Origin: Streptomyces sp. PsTaAH-137
Lineage (GTDB): Bacteria > Actinomycetota > Actinomycetes > Streptomycetales > Streptomycetaceae
DNA: 64,000 bases
Direction: 5' to 3'
Assembly: GCF_003259365.1 (NCBI RefSeq)
Contig: NZ_QLLY01000017.1
Coordinates: 1 to 64,000 of the forward strand
The number at the start of each line of letters is the position of its first letter. The stretch's first letter is position 1. Positions 38,194 through 46,743 of this stretch are shown piece by piece. The position numbers and the translations under genes were made by a program. The notes under the pieces are model-generated. The model was not told the DNA's origin, did not search any database, and saw nothing but the letters and a program-made list of their open reading frames with translations.

Positions 38194-38529
38194 GTGGCAA
38201 GTGGCAACGCGATCCGAGGAAGTCGGGTCGGGGCGGGGCCGATGGGCGAGGCCGAGCGTGGCGAGTCCGCGCCGCGCCTGGCCATCTCCTTCTGGTGTTC
38301 GAACGGACACCAGACGCAGCCGAGCTTCGCCTCCGACGCGCAGGTGCCGGAGACCTGGGACTGTCCGCGCTGCGGATTCCCGGCGGGGCAGGACCGGGAC
38401 AATCCGCCGGACCCGCCGCGCACCGAGCCGTACAAGACGCACCTCGCGTACGTACGGGAGCGTCGCAGTGACGCCGACGGCGAGGCCATCCTCGCCGAGG
38501 CGCTCGCGAAACTGCGGGGCGAGATCTGA
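38194..38529 (+). CDS. rbpA: RNA polymerase-binding protein RbpA (zinc type)
   Basis: A 111-residue actinobacterial RNA polymerase partner that stabilises initiation with the principal sigma factor. After a basic N-terminus (ASGNAIRGSRVGAGPMGEAE) comes a zinc fold with Cys35, His39, Cys57 and Cys60 (WCSNGH and CPRCG), and a C-terminal helix with HLAYVRERRSDADGEAILAEAL that binds sigma. Streptomyces are known to have two RbpA-like proteins; this copy, next to secG and pgi, may be the paralogue rather than the main one. GTG start with a GGGAG site. Confidence 0.9.
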   Translation: MASGNAIRGSRVGAGPMGEAERGESAPRLAISFWCSNGHQTQPSFASDAQVPETWDCPRCGFPAGQDRDNPPDPPRTEPYKTHLAYVRERRSDADGEAILAEALAKLRGEI

Positions 38530-38539
38530 TCAGCCGGCC

Positions 38540-38569
38540 GGGCCGGGCACCAGGGACGGTGCCCGGCCC
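38540..38569 (+). terminator. Hairpin terminator after rbpA
   Basis: A 12-bp stem (38540-38551 with 38558-38569) and a 6-nt loop begin 10 nt after the rbpA stop. Confidence 0.75.
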
Positions 38570-38703
38570 GCCTTCGTACGCGGGTCGACGGGCGCCCGGG
38601 ATTTCGTTGCGCCGAAAGGCCCGATTCACCCTGATCAATTAGGTTGGGTGGCAAGAGTGGGGCATCGCCCGTACGCGCGTACGAGAGAAGGCTGAAGGTC
38701 GAG

Positions 38704-40359
38704 ATGAACGCGTCCGACAAGCAGGCAGCGCTGAACCGGACCCCCGAGTGGCAGGCGCTCGCCAAGCACCGGGAACAACTGGGCGACGTACAGCTCCGTG
38801 AGGTGTTCGCGGCCGATCCCGCGCGCGGCTCCGGCTATGTGCTTCAGGTCGGCGATCTCCACGTCGACTACTCCAAGCACCTGGTCACCGACGAGACGCT
38901 GCGACTGTTGCGCGAGCTGGCCGCGGCGACCGGTGTCTTCGGGCTGCGGGACGCCATGTTCCGCGGCGAGAAGATCAACACGACCGAGGACCGGGCCGTG
39001 CTGCACACCGCGCTGCGGGCCCCGCGCGACGCCGTGGTGGAGGTCGACGGGGAGAACGTCGTGCCCGCCGTGCACGCCGTCCTCGACAAGATGAGCGCGT
39101 TCGCCGACAGGGTGCGCTCCGGCGAGTGGACCGGCCACACCGGCAAGCGCATCAGGAACATCGTCAACATCGGTATCGGCGGCTCCGACCTCGGACCCGC
39201 GATGGCGTACGAGGTACTGCGCTCCTTCACCGACCGGGACCTCACGGTCCGCTTCGTGTCCAACGTGGACGGGGCCGATCTCCACGAGGCCGTACGGGAC
39301 TTGGACGCGGCGGAGACGCTGTTCATCATCGCGTCGAAGACGTTCACGACGATCGAGACGATCACCAACGCGACCTCCGCCCGCAATTGGCTGCTCACCG
39401 AGCTGAAGGCCGATCAGGACGCCGTCGCCAAGCACTTCGTGGCCCTGTCGACCAACGCGGAGAAGGTCGCCGACTTCGGCATCGACACGGCCAACATGTT
39501 CGAGTTCTGGGACTGGGTCGGCGGACGGTACTCGTACGACTCCGCGATCGGGCTCTCACTGATGATCGCGATCGGCCCCGACGCGTTCCGCGAGATGCTC
39601 GACGGGTTCCACCTCGTCGACGAGCACTTCCGCACCGCGCCCGCCGAGTCCAACGTTCCGCTGCTGATGGGCCTGTTGGGCATCTGGTACGGCAACTTCC
39701 ACGACGCCCAGTCGCACGCCGTTCTGCCCTACAGTCACTACCTGTCGAAATTCACCGCCTACCTGCAGCAGCTCGACATGGAGTCGAACGGCAAGTACGT
39801 GCAGCGCGACGGCGACGAGGTGGCCTGGCAGACCGGCCCGGTGGTGTGGGGCACGCCCGGCACGAACGGGCAGCACGCGTACTACCAGTTGATCCACCAG
39901 GGCACGAAGCTGATCCCGGCGGACTTCATCGGATTCGCCGAGCCGGTCGCTGATCTGCTGCCCGGGCTCGTCGCGCAGCACGATCTGCTGATGGCCAACT
40001 TCTTCGCGCAGACGCAGGCGCTGGCCTTCGGCAAGACGCCCGACGAGGTGCGCGCCGAGGGCGTGGCCGAGGACCTGGTGCCGCACAAGACGTTCAAGGG
40101 CAACCACCCGACCACGACGATCCTGGCGAAGAAGCTCACTCCTTCGGTGCTCGGTCAGCTCGTCGCCCTCTACGAGCACAAGGTGTTCGTCCAGGGCGCC
40201 GTGTGGAACATCGACTCCTTCGACCAGTGGGGCGTCGAACTCGGCAAGGTGCTCGCCAAGCGCGTGGAGCCCGCCCTGACGGAGGGCGCGGACGTGCCGG
40301 GGCTCGACGCGTCGACCAAGGCGCTCGTGGCCAAGTACCGGGAGCTGCGGGGCCGTTAA
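38704..40359 (+). CDS. pgi: Glucose-6-phosphate isomerase
   Basis: Interconverts glucose 6-phosphate and fructose 6-phosphate, linking glycolysis and the pentose phosphate genes further right. The 551-residue protein has NIGIGGSDLGPAMAYEVL, the signature WVGGRYSYDSAIGLS, active-site NGKYVQRDGDEV and SFDQWGVELGK, and the C-terminal active-site Lys region. It is of the long bacterial type. The ATG at 38704 is preferred; the text before it (from 38644) lacks coding character. Confidence 0.97.
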   Translation: MNASDKQAALNRTPEWQALAKHREQLGDVQLREVFAADPARGSGYVLQVGDLHVDYSKHLVTDETLRLLRELAAATGVFGLRDAMFRGEKINTTEDRAVLHTALRAPRDAVVEVDGENVVPAVHAVLDKMSAFADRVRSGEWTGHTGKRIRNIVNIGIGGSDLGPAMAYEVLRSFTDRDLTVRFVSNVDGADLHEAVRDLDAAETLFIIASKTFTTIETITNATSARNWLLTELKADQDAVAKHFVALSTNAEKVADFGIDTANMFEFWDWVGGRYSYDSAIGLSLMIAIGPDAFREMLDGFHLVDEHFRTAPAESNVPLLMGLLGIWYGNFHDAQSHAVLPYSHYLSKFTAYLQQLDMESNGKYVQRDGDEVAWQTGPVVWGTPGTNGQHAYYQLIHQGTKLIPADFIGFAEPVADLLPGLVAQHDLLMANFFAQTQALAFGKTPDEVRAEGVAEDLVPHKTFKGNHPTTTILAKKLTPSVLGQLVALYEHKVFVQGAVWNIDSFDQWGVELGKVLAKRVEPALTEGADVPGLDASTKALVAKYRELRGR

Positions 40360-40427
40360 TCGGATGCGCGGGGGCCGGTGGCGGGCGAGACTGCGGGTTT
40401 CGTCCGTCACCCCGCCGGGAGGCCCCC

Positions 40428-40907
40428 GTGGACCAGTTGTTCTCAGCGCTCGCCGATCCCGAGCGCCTCAGGCTGTACGCGCGCATCGTGCTCGACGACC
40501 TGCCACCGCGCGAGGCCGACTCCCCGGTCGCCCGCAAGCATCTGGGCAAGCTGATCGCGGCCGGGCTCGTCGAGCGTGACGCCGACGGGTCGCTGCGCGC
40601 CGGGACCGAGGTCTTCCGGCGGGCCAAGGCGCCCGAGCCGGCCTCGGGGGTGCCGCGCAATCTCACCGGCTTCTTCGCCGGCGGCCGGCTGACGGCGATC
40701 CCGGTCCGCCCCGCCGTCCGCCACCAGCTCCTCGTCCATCTCACGGACACCCTCTTCGACGCGGACCGCTCCTACAGCGAGCGCGAGGTCAACGCGGCGC
40801 TGCGCACCGTCCACGACGACACCGCCGCCCTGCGCCGCTACTGCGTCATCGACGGCCTGCTCGTCCGCGAGAAGGACGGATCCGACTACCAGGTGGCGGG
40901 GCGCTAG
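40428..40907 (+). CDS. DUF2087 domain protein, ArsR-like helix-turn-helix regulator
   Basis: A 159-residue protein. The N-terminal half (FSALADPERLRLYARIVL, ARKHLGKLIAAGLVERDADG) looks like a winged helix-turn-helix of ArsR type, and the C-terminal half is a DUF2087 domain (GRLTAIPVRPAVRHQLLVHL, DRSYSEREVNAALR, DTAALRRYCVIDGLLVRE). This combination suggests a transcription regulator, but its ligand and target are unknown. The GTG at 40428 follows a GGGAGG site. It starts 68 nt after pgi and ends 72 nt before the FUSC gene. Confidence 0.85.
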   Translation: MDQLFSALADPERLRLYARIVLDDLPPREADSPVARKHLGKLIAAGLVERDADGSLRAGTEVFRRAKAPEPASGVPRNLTGFFAGGRLTAIPVRPAVRHQLLVHLTDTLFDADRSYSEREVNAALRTVHDDTAALRRYCVIDGLLVREKDGSDYQVAGR

Positions 40908-40941
40908 CGCGAGCAGCGGCGGCAACGCCTGACGTTCGGCG

Positions 40942-40958
40942 TTATCTTTTACAGATAA
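40942..40958. promoter_or_regulatory. Inverted-repeat operator upstream of the FUSC-marR operon
   Basis: TTATCT-N5-AGATAA is a perfect inverted repeat at 40942-40958 in an AT-rich island just before the FUSC start (40980). TAATCT at 40968-40973 could be a -10 for a leaderless message. The likely binder is the MarR protein encoded downstream. Confidence 0.55.
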
Positions 40959-40979
40959 AACACATGCTAATCTTTTGGT

Positions 40980-42680
40980 ATGAGCAACGCCGCGTCCGCC
41001 ACCAGACAGCCCCCCGTCCGCAAGCTCCCGCTGACCGGCGTACTCCGTATCAACCGGCCGTCCGACATCTGGTTCAAGCCCGCGACCAGCGTCGCCGTGG
41101 CCGCCGCCCTCGTCCTCGTACCGCTGCTCATAGCGGGCCGCAGCGAGCTGGCGATGTACGCCATGGCCGGAGCGTTCTGCGCGCTCTACGGGCATCAGCT
41201 GCCCTACAGCGCGCGCGTCCGGGCCACCGTCTGGGTCGTCATCGGCATGACCGCGGGCATGGCCGTCGCCCTGATCTGCGCCTCCCTCGTCGACAGCGTC
41301 GTCGCGCTGATCGCGATCGCCGCGGTGATCGCCGGCGTGCAGAAGGCCGTCTGCGACGCCACCCGCATCGGCCCGCCCGGTCACGTGATCCTCGTCTTCG
41401 TCGTGTCGGGCACCCTGTTCGCCCCGCAGGAGCTGCACGAGGTCCCCTTCCACGTCCTGCTGACCTTCGGCGCGGGCATCGTCGGCGCGCTCGTCGCGCT
41501 GGCCCCGGCCCTGATCCGGCGCGAGGGCCCCGAGCGCCGCGCCACCGCACGGGCCCTGGAGGCCTCAGCGGCCTATCTGGCCACCGACGACACCACCCGG
41601 CGCCTCCGGGCCCGGCATGCCGCCGCAGCGGCCGTACAGGGCGCCTGGCAGTCCCTGCTGGCCGCCGGTGAGCGCACCCCGGCCCGGCGCACCCTGGAAC
41701 ACCTCGTGCTGCACGCCGAAGCCGCCCTCGTCGGCACGCCCCGCGCGGGCGACGGCGACCAGCTGCTCGGCTGGGCCCACCAGGTACGCGGCCGCGGCGC
41801 CCTGCCCGAGGTGGCACTGCCCCCGGGCGGCGGCGACGAACTGCTCGGCATCGACGCCGAGCGCGAAGGGCGCCGCGCGCAGGGCCGCAAGCGTCTCGTC
41901 GCGCTTCTTTTGCGGCCCGGATCGGCGCTGCTGCCCATCGCCGCACGCTGCGCCGTCGGCTGCGCGGCCGCCGGATACGTGGGCCTGGCCCTCGGTGTCG
42001 GCCACCCGTACTGGGCGATCGTCTCGGCCAGCGCGATCTACCAGGCGAACGTCACCCTCACCTGGCACCGCGTGCTCCAGCGCCTGCTCGGCAACGTCCT
42101 GGGCGTCCTGGTCTTCATCGCGCTCGTCCCGCTGGCCCGCACCAGCGTCGTCGTCCTGGCCGTCCTGTGCGTCGTGCTCAGTTTCTGCAACGAGATGCTG
42201 ATCAGCCGCAACTACTGGCTCGGCTCCGTCTCGGTCACGCCGATGGCGCTGCTGATCACCGAGTTCGCCCATGTCAGGCCGGTCACGGAGCTCGTCACCG
42301 ACCGTGTCCTCGACACCCTCGCCGGGGTCGTGGTCGGCCTGGCCGCGGCCATTCTCATCACCAACCGGCGCATCGGCGGCCGGATGGAGCAGGCCCTCGC
42401 CGCCACCGAGCGGGCCACCGTCGGCGCCGACAGCACCCTGGCCGTCTCCGGCGGATCCGCCGCCGATCTCGCCGTCGCCCGCCGTCGCCTCACCGCCAGC
42501 CTGGTGGAGCTGAGGGACGCCGCCGACACCGCCGCAGGCGAATGGTGGCAGCGCGCCCTGCCCGAGGAGCAGCTGATGCGCACCGAGCAGCAGGCCCACC
42601 GCACGCTCGCCGCGACCGTCCGAAAGCAGGGCCTCGTACGCGACGAACCGCTCGTCGGCGCGGGGGAGCAGCGGGCATGA
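40980..42680 (+). CDS. FUSC-family membrane protein, likely aromatic acid exporter
   Basis: A 566-residue protein of the fusaric-acid resistance/aromatic exporter (FUSC) superfamily. Two membrane blocks, at about 35-175 (VAVAAALVLVPLLIAG, YAMAGAFCALYGHQLPYSAR) and 325-460 (RCAVGCAAAGYVGLALGVGHPYWAIVSASAIYQANV), each hold about six helices, separated by a soluble helical segment. The second contains HPYWAIVSA and the GNVLGVLVF helix of the family. It is the first gene of an operon; its stop overlaps the start of the marR gene by 4 nt. Confidence 0.9.
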   Translation: MSNAASATRQPPVRKLPLTGVLRINRPSDIWFKPATSVAVAAALVLVPLLIAGRSELAMYAMAGAFCALYGHQLPYSARVRATVWVVIGMTAGMAVALICASLVDSVVALIAIAAVIAGVQKAVCDATRIGPPGHVILVFVVSGTLFAPQELHEVPFHVLLTFGAGIVGALVALAPALIRREGPERRATARALEASAAYLATDDTTRRLRARHAAAAAVQGAWQSLLAAGERTPARRTLEHLVLHAEAALVGTPRAGDGDQLLGWAHQVRGRGALPEVALPPGGGDELLGIDAEREGRRAQGRKRLVALLLRPGSALLPIAARCAVGCAAAGYVGLALGVGHPYWAIVSASAIYQANVTLTWHRVLQRLLGNVLGVLVFIALVPLARTSVVVLAVLCVVLSFCNEMLISRNYWLGSVSVTPMALLITEFAHVRPVTELVTDRVLDTLAGVVVGLAAAILITNRRIGGRMEQALAATERATVGADSTLAVSGGSAADLAVARRRLTASLVELRDAADTAAGEWWQRALPEEQLMRTEQQAHRTLAATVRKQGLVRDEPLVGAGEQRA

Positions 42681-43183
42681 CCGACGACGTCATGGCAGCC
42701 GTGGTCCGGCAGTGGCGCGGCGTCCACCCGGACCTGGACACGGGCCCCATGGAGCTGATCGGCCGGATCAACCGCTGCGCCGCCCTCCTCCAGCAGGCGG
42801 AGAGCACATCGCTGCGCGAGGCGGGGCTGTCCCGCGCCGAGTTCGACCTGCTGGGCGCGCTGCGCAGGACCGGCGGCGATCTCACCCCCGGTGAACTGGC
42901 CCGGGAGACATTCTCCTCCGGAGCCGCGGTCACCAAGCGGCTGCGCGGGCTCACCGAACGCGGCCTGGTCGAGCGGCACACCGACGACCGGGACCGCCGG
43001 GTGGCCCATGTGCGCCTGACGGAGACCGGCCGGGACGTCCTCGACGCCGTGCTGCCCGAGCAACTGGCCTTCGAACGCACGCTGCTCGCGGGCCTCACCC
43101 CGGACCGGAGCGCCGAACTCGCAGGACGGCTGGGCGAACTGCTGTCCCAGCTGGAGGGGCGCTGGGAGACGCGCGGCTTCTGA
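42677..43183 (+). CDS. MarR-family transcriptional regulator
   Basis: A 168-residue winged helix regulator. The core is GLSRAEFDLLGALRRTGGDLTPGELARET, the recognition helix SGAAVTKRLRGLTERGLVER, and the wing DDRDRRVAHVRLTETGRD, all typical of MarR. It overlaps the FUSC gene by 4 nt, so exporter and regulator are made together. The AT-rich palindrome before FUSC is its likely operator; the usual logic is repression lifted by an aromatic ligand. Confidence 0.93.
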   Translation: MTDDVMAAVVRQWRGVHPDLDTGPMELIGRINRCAALLQQAESTSLREAGLSRAEFDLLGALRRTGGDLTPGELARETFSSGAAVTKRLRGLTERGLVERHTDDRDRRVAHVRLTETGRDVLDAVLPEQLAFERTLLAGLTPDRSAELAGRLGELLSQLEGRWETRGF

Positions 43184-43234
43184 GGGCTCTGTCCAGGACT
43201 GTTCGGGACCGGTCCGGAACCGCCCGGAACGCGT

Positions 43235-43282
43235 CGGGCCCCGTACCGGCACATGGGTTCACATGCGTCCGTACGGGGCCCG
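43235..43282. terminator. Bidirectional terminator between marR and pgl
   Basis: CGGGCCCCGTAC (43235-43246) and its exact complement (43271-43282) form a 12-bp stem around a 24-nt loop in the gap between two convergent genes, so the hairpin can serve both. Confidence 0.75.
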
Positions 43283-43297
43283 AGTGCGTCGGAGCGG

Positions 43298-44083
43298 TCA
43301 GGACACCGCCGGCGGATACAGCTCCGGGGGAAGCTGCGAGGCCGCGGCCGCGTCGAGCAGCCACAGCGTGCGCGAGCGGCCGTAGGCGCCCGCCGCCGGG
43401 GCCTGGACCTCTCCCGCGCCGGACAGCGCGATGGCGGCCGCCTCGGCCTTGTCCTCGCCCGCCGCGAGCAGCCACACCTCACGCGCCGCCCGGATCGCCG
43501 GAAGCGTGAGCGACACGCGCGTGGGAGGCGGCTTCGGGGCGCCGTGCACACCGACCACCGTGCGCTCCGTCTCACGGACCGCCGGAAGCTCGGGGAAGAG
43601 CGACGCGACGTGCGTGTCCGGGCCGACGCCGAGCATGAGGACGTCGAAGGTGGGGACGTCCCCGTGGTCCTCGGGCCCGGCCGCCGCGGCCAGCTCGGCC
43701 GCGTACGCCTCGGCGGCCGTGTCCGCGTCGTCCCCGTGGGGCCCGTCCGACGCGGGCATGGCGTGCACGCGCGCGGGGTCGAGCGGAACGGCGTCGAGCA
43801 GCGCCTCCTTGGCCTGTGTGTAGTTGCGCTCGGGGTCGCCGTCCGGCAGGAACCGCTCGTCGCCCCACCACAGGTCGAGGCGGCCCCAGTCGATCGCGTC
43901 CCTGGCCGGGGACGAACTCAGCGCGGCCAGCAGGCCGTTGCCGTTGCGGCCGCCCGTCAGGACGACGGAGGCGGTGCCGCAGGTGGCCTGGGCGTCGACG
44001 ATCTTGGTGATCAGCCGGGCCGCGGCCGCCTGCGCCATCAGCTCCTTGTCGCGATGGACGACCAGTTGGGGTGCTGCACTCAC
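43298..44083 (-). CDS. pgl: 6-Phosphogluconolactonase
   Basis: Hydrolyses 6-phosphogluconolactone in the oxidative pentose phosphate pathway. The 261-residue protein is of the DevB/NagB-fold type: VVLTGGRNGNGLLAAL, DLWWGDERFLPDGDPERNYTQA and FDVLMLGVGPDTHVASLFPEL are the conserved phosphosugar-binding blocks. GTG start; its first bases overlap the opcA stop (GTGA). Last gene of the tkt-tal-zwf-opcA-pgl run on the minus strand. Confidence 0.95.
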   Translation of the reverse strand: MSAAPQLVVHRDKELMAQAAAARLITKIVDAQATCGTASVVLTGGRNGNGLLAALSSSPARDAIDWGRLDLWWGDERFLPDGDPERNYTQAKEALLDAVPLDPARVHAMPASDGPHGDDADTAAEAYAAELAAAAGPEDHGDVPTFDVLMLGVGPDTHVASLFPELPAVRETERTVVGVHGAPKPPPTRVSLTLPAIRAAREVWLLAAGEDKAEAAAIALSGAGEVQAPAAGAYGRSRTLWLLDAAAASQLPPELYPPAVS

Positions 44084-45207
44084 TTGCTTGCCGCTTTCTT
44101 GGCCGGAGCCTTTTTGGCAGGGGCCTTCTTGGCTGCTGTTTTCTTGGCCGCCGCCTTCTTGGCGGGCGCCTTCTTCGCGGCGGCCTTCTTGACGGGCGCG
44201 GGGCGCGACTCCGCCTCGGCCTTCTCCTCCGCCGGCTTCTCGGCCGGCGTGTGGTCCATGGGGACCGTGCTCTGGTCCGCCGGTTCGCCCAGCCGGTCGA
44301 CGCCGAAGCGCAGGGCCGCCGCGTAGGTGTCGTCCGGGTCCAGCCGGCGCAGCTCCTCCGCGATCAGCTCGGACGTCTCACGCCGCTTGAGCGCGACCGC
44401 GCGGTCCGGCTGCCCCTGGATGGAGAGCGTGGCCAGCGTGCCGTCGGCCCGGTCCAGGACGATCGGACCGTGCGTGGAGTCGAGGCGCACGCCGGTCAGG
44501 CCGGGGCCCGCCGAGAGCGTGCGCTTGACGGGGACGTCGAGCCGGTCCGCGAGCCACATGGCCAGCAGTTCGCAGCTCGGGTTGAACTCCTCGCCCTCGA
44601 CCTCCACCGACGTGACGTCGGTCGTGACCTGGTCCAGGGCCGCCGCGAGCATGGAGCGCCACGGCGTGATCCGGGTCCAGGACAGGTCGGTGTCGCCGGG
44701 GGAGTAGGACGCCGCGCGGGCCTCCAGCTCGTGGACCGGCTGCTCGGCCGCGTACGTGTCCGTGACGCGCCGCTGGGCCAGGGCGCCCAGCGGGTCGTTC
44801 GCGGGGTCCAGAGGGGCGTCCACGGGCCACCAGACGACTGTCGGGGCGTCGGGGAGGAGCAGCGGCAGGACGACCGACTGGGCGTGGTTCACGACCTCGC
44901 CGTACAGCCGGAGCATCACGGTCTCGCCGGTGCCCGCCTCCGCGCCGACCCGCACCTCGGCGTCGAGCCGCGACTTCGTGCGGTCGCGCGGGGAGCGGGA
45001 GACGCGCTTGATGACCACGAGGGTGCGCGAAGGGTGCTCGCGCGAGGCCTCGTTGGCCGCCTTCAGCGCGTCGTAGGCGTTCTCCTCGTCGGTGACGATG
45101 ACGAGGGTGAGCACCATGCCGACGGCCGGGGTGCCGATGGCACGACGGCCCTGCACCAGGGCTTTGTTGATCTTGCTGGACGTGGTGTCCGTCAGGTCGA
45201 TCTTCAT
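44080..45207 (-). CDS. opcA: Glucose-6-phosphate dehydrogenase assembly protein OpcA, with Lys/Ala repeat tail
   Basis: Actinobacterial partner that activates and assembles glucose-6-phosphate dehydrogenase. The 375-residue protein has the family start KIDLTDTTSSKINKALV, TLVVIKRVSRSPRD, PDAPTVVWWPVDAPLDPAND, and DTDLSWTRITPWRSMLAAAL. After an acidic stretch (PAEKPAEEKAEAESRP), the last 38 residues consist of near-perfect pentapeptides [AT][AP]AKK. The ATG at 45207 overlaps the zwf stop by 4 nt, and pgl starts in its own stop. Confidence 0.95.
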   Translation of the reverse strand: MKIDLTDTTSSKINKALVQGRRAIGTPAVGMVLTLVIVTDEENAYDALKAANEASREHPSRTLVVIKRVSRSPRDRTKSRLDAEVRVGAEAGTGETVMLRLYGEVVNHAQSVVLPLLLPDAPTVVWWPVDAPLDPANDPLGALAQRRVTDTYAAEQPVHELEARAASYSPGDTDLSWTRITPWRSMLAAALDQVTTDVTSVEVEGEEFNPSCELLAMWLADRLDVPVKRTLSAGPGLTGVRLDSTHGPIVLDRADGTLATLSIQGQPDRAVALKRRETSELIAEELRRLDPDDTYAAALRFGVDRLGEPADQSTVPMDHTPAEKPAEEKAEAESRPAPVKKAAAKKAPAKKAAAKKTAAKKAPAKKAPAKKAASK

Positions 45208-46739
45208 GGGCGCCGCCAGCTCCGTCCGTCTCGTGCGAGCATGTCGTCCGCCTCGGCGGGCCCCCACGTGCCGGACGGGTACTGCGCGGGCTTGCCGTGC
45301 GTGTCCCAGTACTGCTCGATCGGGTCGAGGATGTTCCAGGACAGCTCGACCTCCTCCGTGCGCGGGAAGAGGTTCGAGTCGCCCAGGAGGACGTCCAGGA
45401 TCAGCCGCTCGTACGCCTCCGGGCTCGACTCGGTGAACGACTCGCCGTAGGCGAAGTCCATCGAGACGTCCCGGATCTCCATCGACGTGCCCGGCACCTT
45501 GGAGCCGAAGCGGACCGTGATGCCCTCATCCGGCTGGACGCGGATCACGATCGCGTTCTGGCCCAGCTCCTCCGTCGCCGTGTGGTCGAAGGGGGAGTGC
45601 GGGGCGCGCTGGAAGACGACGGCGATCTCGGTGACGCGCCGGCCGAGCCGCTTGCCGGTCCGCAGGTAGAAGGGCACGCCCGCCCAGCGGCGGTTGTCGA
45701 TCTCCAGCTTCACGGCCGCGTAGGTGTCGGTCTTCGACTGTGGGTCGATGCCGTCTTCCTGGAGGTAGCCGACGGCCTTCTCGCCGCCCTGCCACCCGGC
45801 GGCGTACTGGCCGCGCACCGTGTCCTTGCCGAGGTCCTTCGGCAGCCTGATCGCGCCGAGCACCTTGGCCTTCTCCGCGACGAGCGCGTTCGCCTCGAAG
45901 GAGGCGGGCTCCTCCATGGCGGTCAGCGCCATCAGCTGGAGCAGGTGGTTCTGGATGACGTCACGGGCGGCGCCGATGCCGTCGTAGTACCCAGCGCGAC
46001 CACCGATGCCGATGTCCTCGGCCATGGTGATCTGCACGTGGTCCACGTACGACCGGTTCCAGATCGGCTCGAACATCTGGTTGGCGAAGCGCAGCGCCAG
46101 GATGTTCTGGACGGTCTCCTTGCCGAGGTAGTGGTCGATCCGGAACACCTGGTCCGGGTCGAACACCTCGTGCACGATCGCGTTCAGGTCCTGCGCGGAG
46201 GCGAGGTCGTGGCCGAAGGGCTTCTCGATGACGGCTCTGCGCCACGAGCCCTCGGGCGCGTCCGCGAGCCCGTGCTCCTTGAGCTGCTTGACGACCAGCG
46301 GGAAGAACTTGGGGGGTACGGAGAGGTAGAACGCGAAGTTCCCGCCCGTGCCCTGCGACTTGTCGAGGTCGTTGATCGTCGCCTTGAGGTTCTCGAAGGC
46401 GTCGTCGTCGTCGAAGTTGCCCTGGACGAAGCGCATGCCCTGAATGAGCTGCTGCCAGACCTCTTCGCGGAAGGGGGTGCGGGAGTGCTCCTTGACCGCG
46501 TCGTGCACGACTTGGGCGAAGTCCTCGTCCTCCCAGTCGCGGCGGGCGAACCCGATCAGCGAGAAGCCCGGGGGAAGCAGGCCCCGGTTGGCGAGGTCGT
46601 AAACGGCAGGCATCAGCTTTTTACGTGACAAATCACCCGTAACGCCGAAGATCACCAGACCCGACGGACCCGCGATGCGCGGGAGCCGTCGGTCTGCGGC
46701 GTCACGGAGCGGATTGCGGTTCGCTCCGTGTGCGGTCAA
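45204..46739 (-). CDS. zwf: Glucose-6-phosphate 1-dehydrogenase
   Basis: First enzyme of the oxidative pentose phosphate pathway, making NADPH. The 511-residue protein has VIFGVTGDLSRKKLMPAVYDL for cofactor binding, the active site RIDHYLGKETVQNILALRF, VIEKPFGHD, and RTGKRLGRRVTEIAVVFQ. A rare TTG codon at 46739 appears to be the start: GGAGGG lies upstream, and the early text NPLRDAADRRLPRI is the family N-terminus; an ATG further in would lose this. It begins 5 nt after the tal stop and overlaps opcA by 4 nt. Confidence 0.95.
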   Translation of the reverse strand: MTAHGANRNPLRDAADRRLPRIAGPSGLVIFGVTGDLSRKKLMPAVYDLANRGLLPPGFSLIGFARRDWEDEDFAQVVHDAVKEHSRTPFREEVWQQLIQGMRFVQGNFDDDDAFENLKATINDLDKSQGTGGNFAFYLSVPPKFFPLVVKQLKEHGLADAPEGSWRRAVIEKPFGHDLASAQDLNAIVHEVFDPDQVFRIDHYLGKETVQNILALRFANQMFEPIWNRSYVDHVQITMAEDIGIGGRAGYYDGIGAARDVIQNHLLQLMALTAMEEPASFEANALVAEKAKVLGAIRLPKDLGKDTVRGQYAAGWQGGEKAVGYLQEDGIDPQSKTDTYAAVKLEIDNRRWAGVPFYLRTGKRLGRRVTEIAVVFQRAPHSPFDHTATEELGQNAIVIRVQPDEGITVRFGSKVPGTSMEIRDVSMDFAYGESFTESSPEAYERLILDVLLGDSNLFPRTEEVELSWNILDPIEQYWDTHGKPAQYPSGTWGPAEADDMLARDGRSWRRP

Positions 46740-46743
46740 GGGA

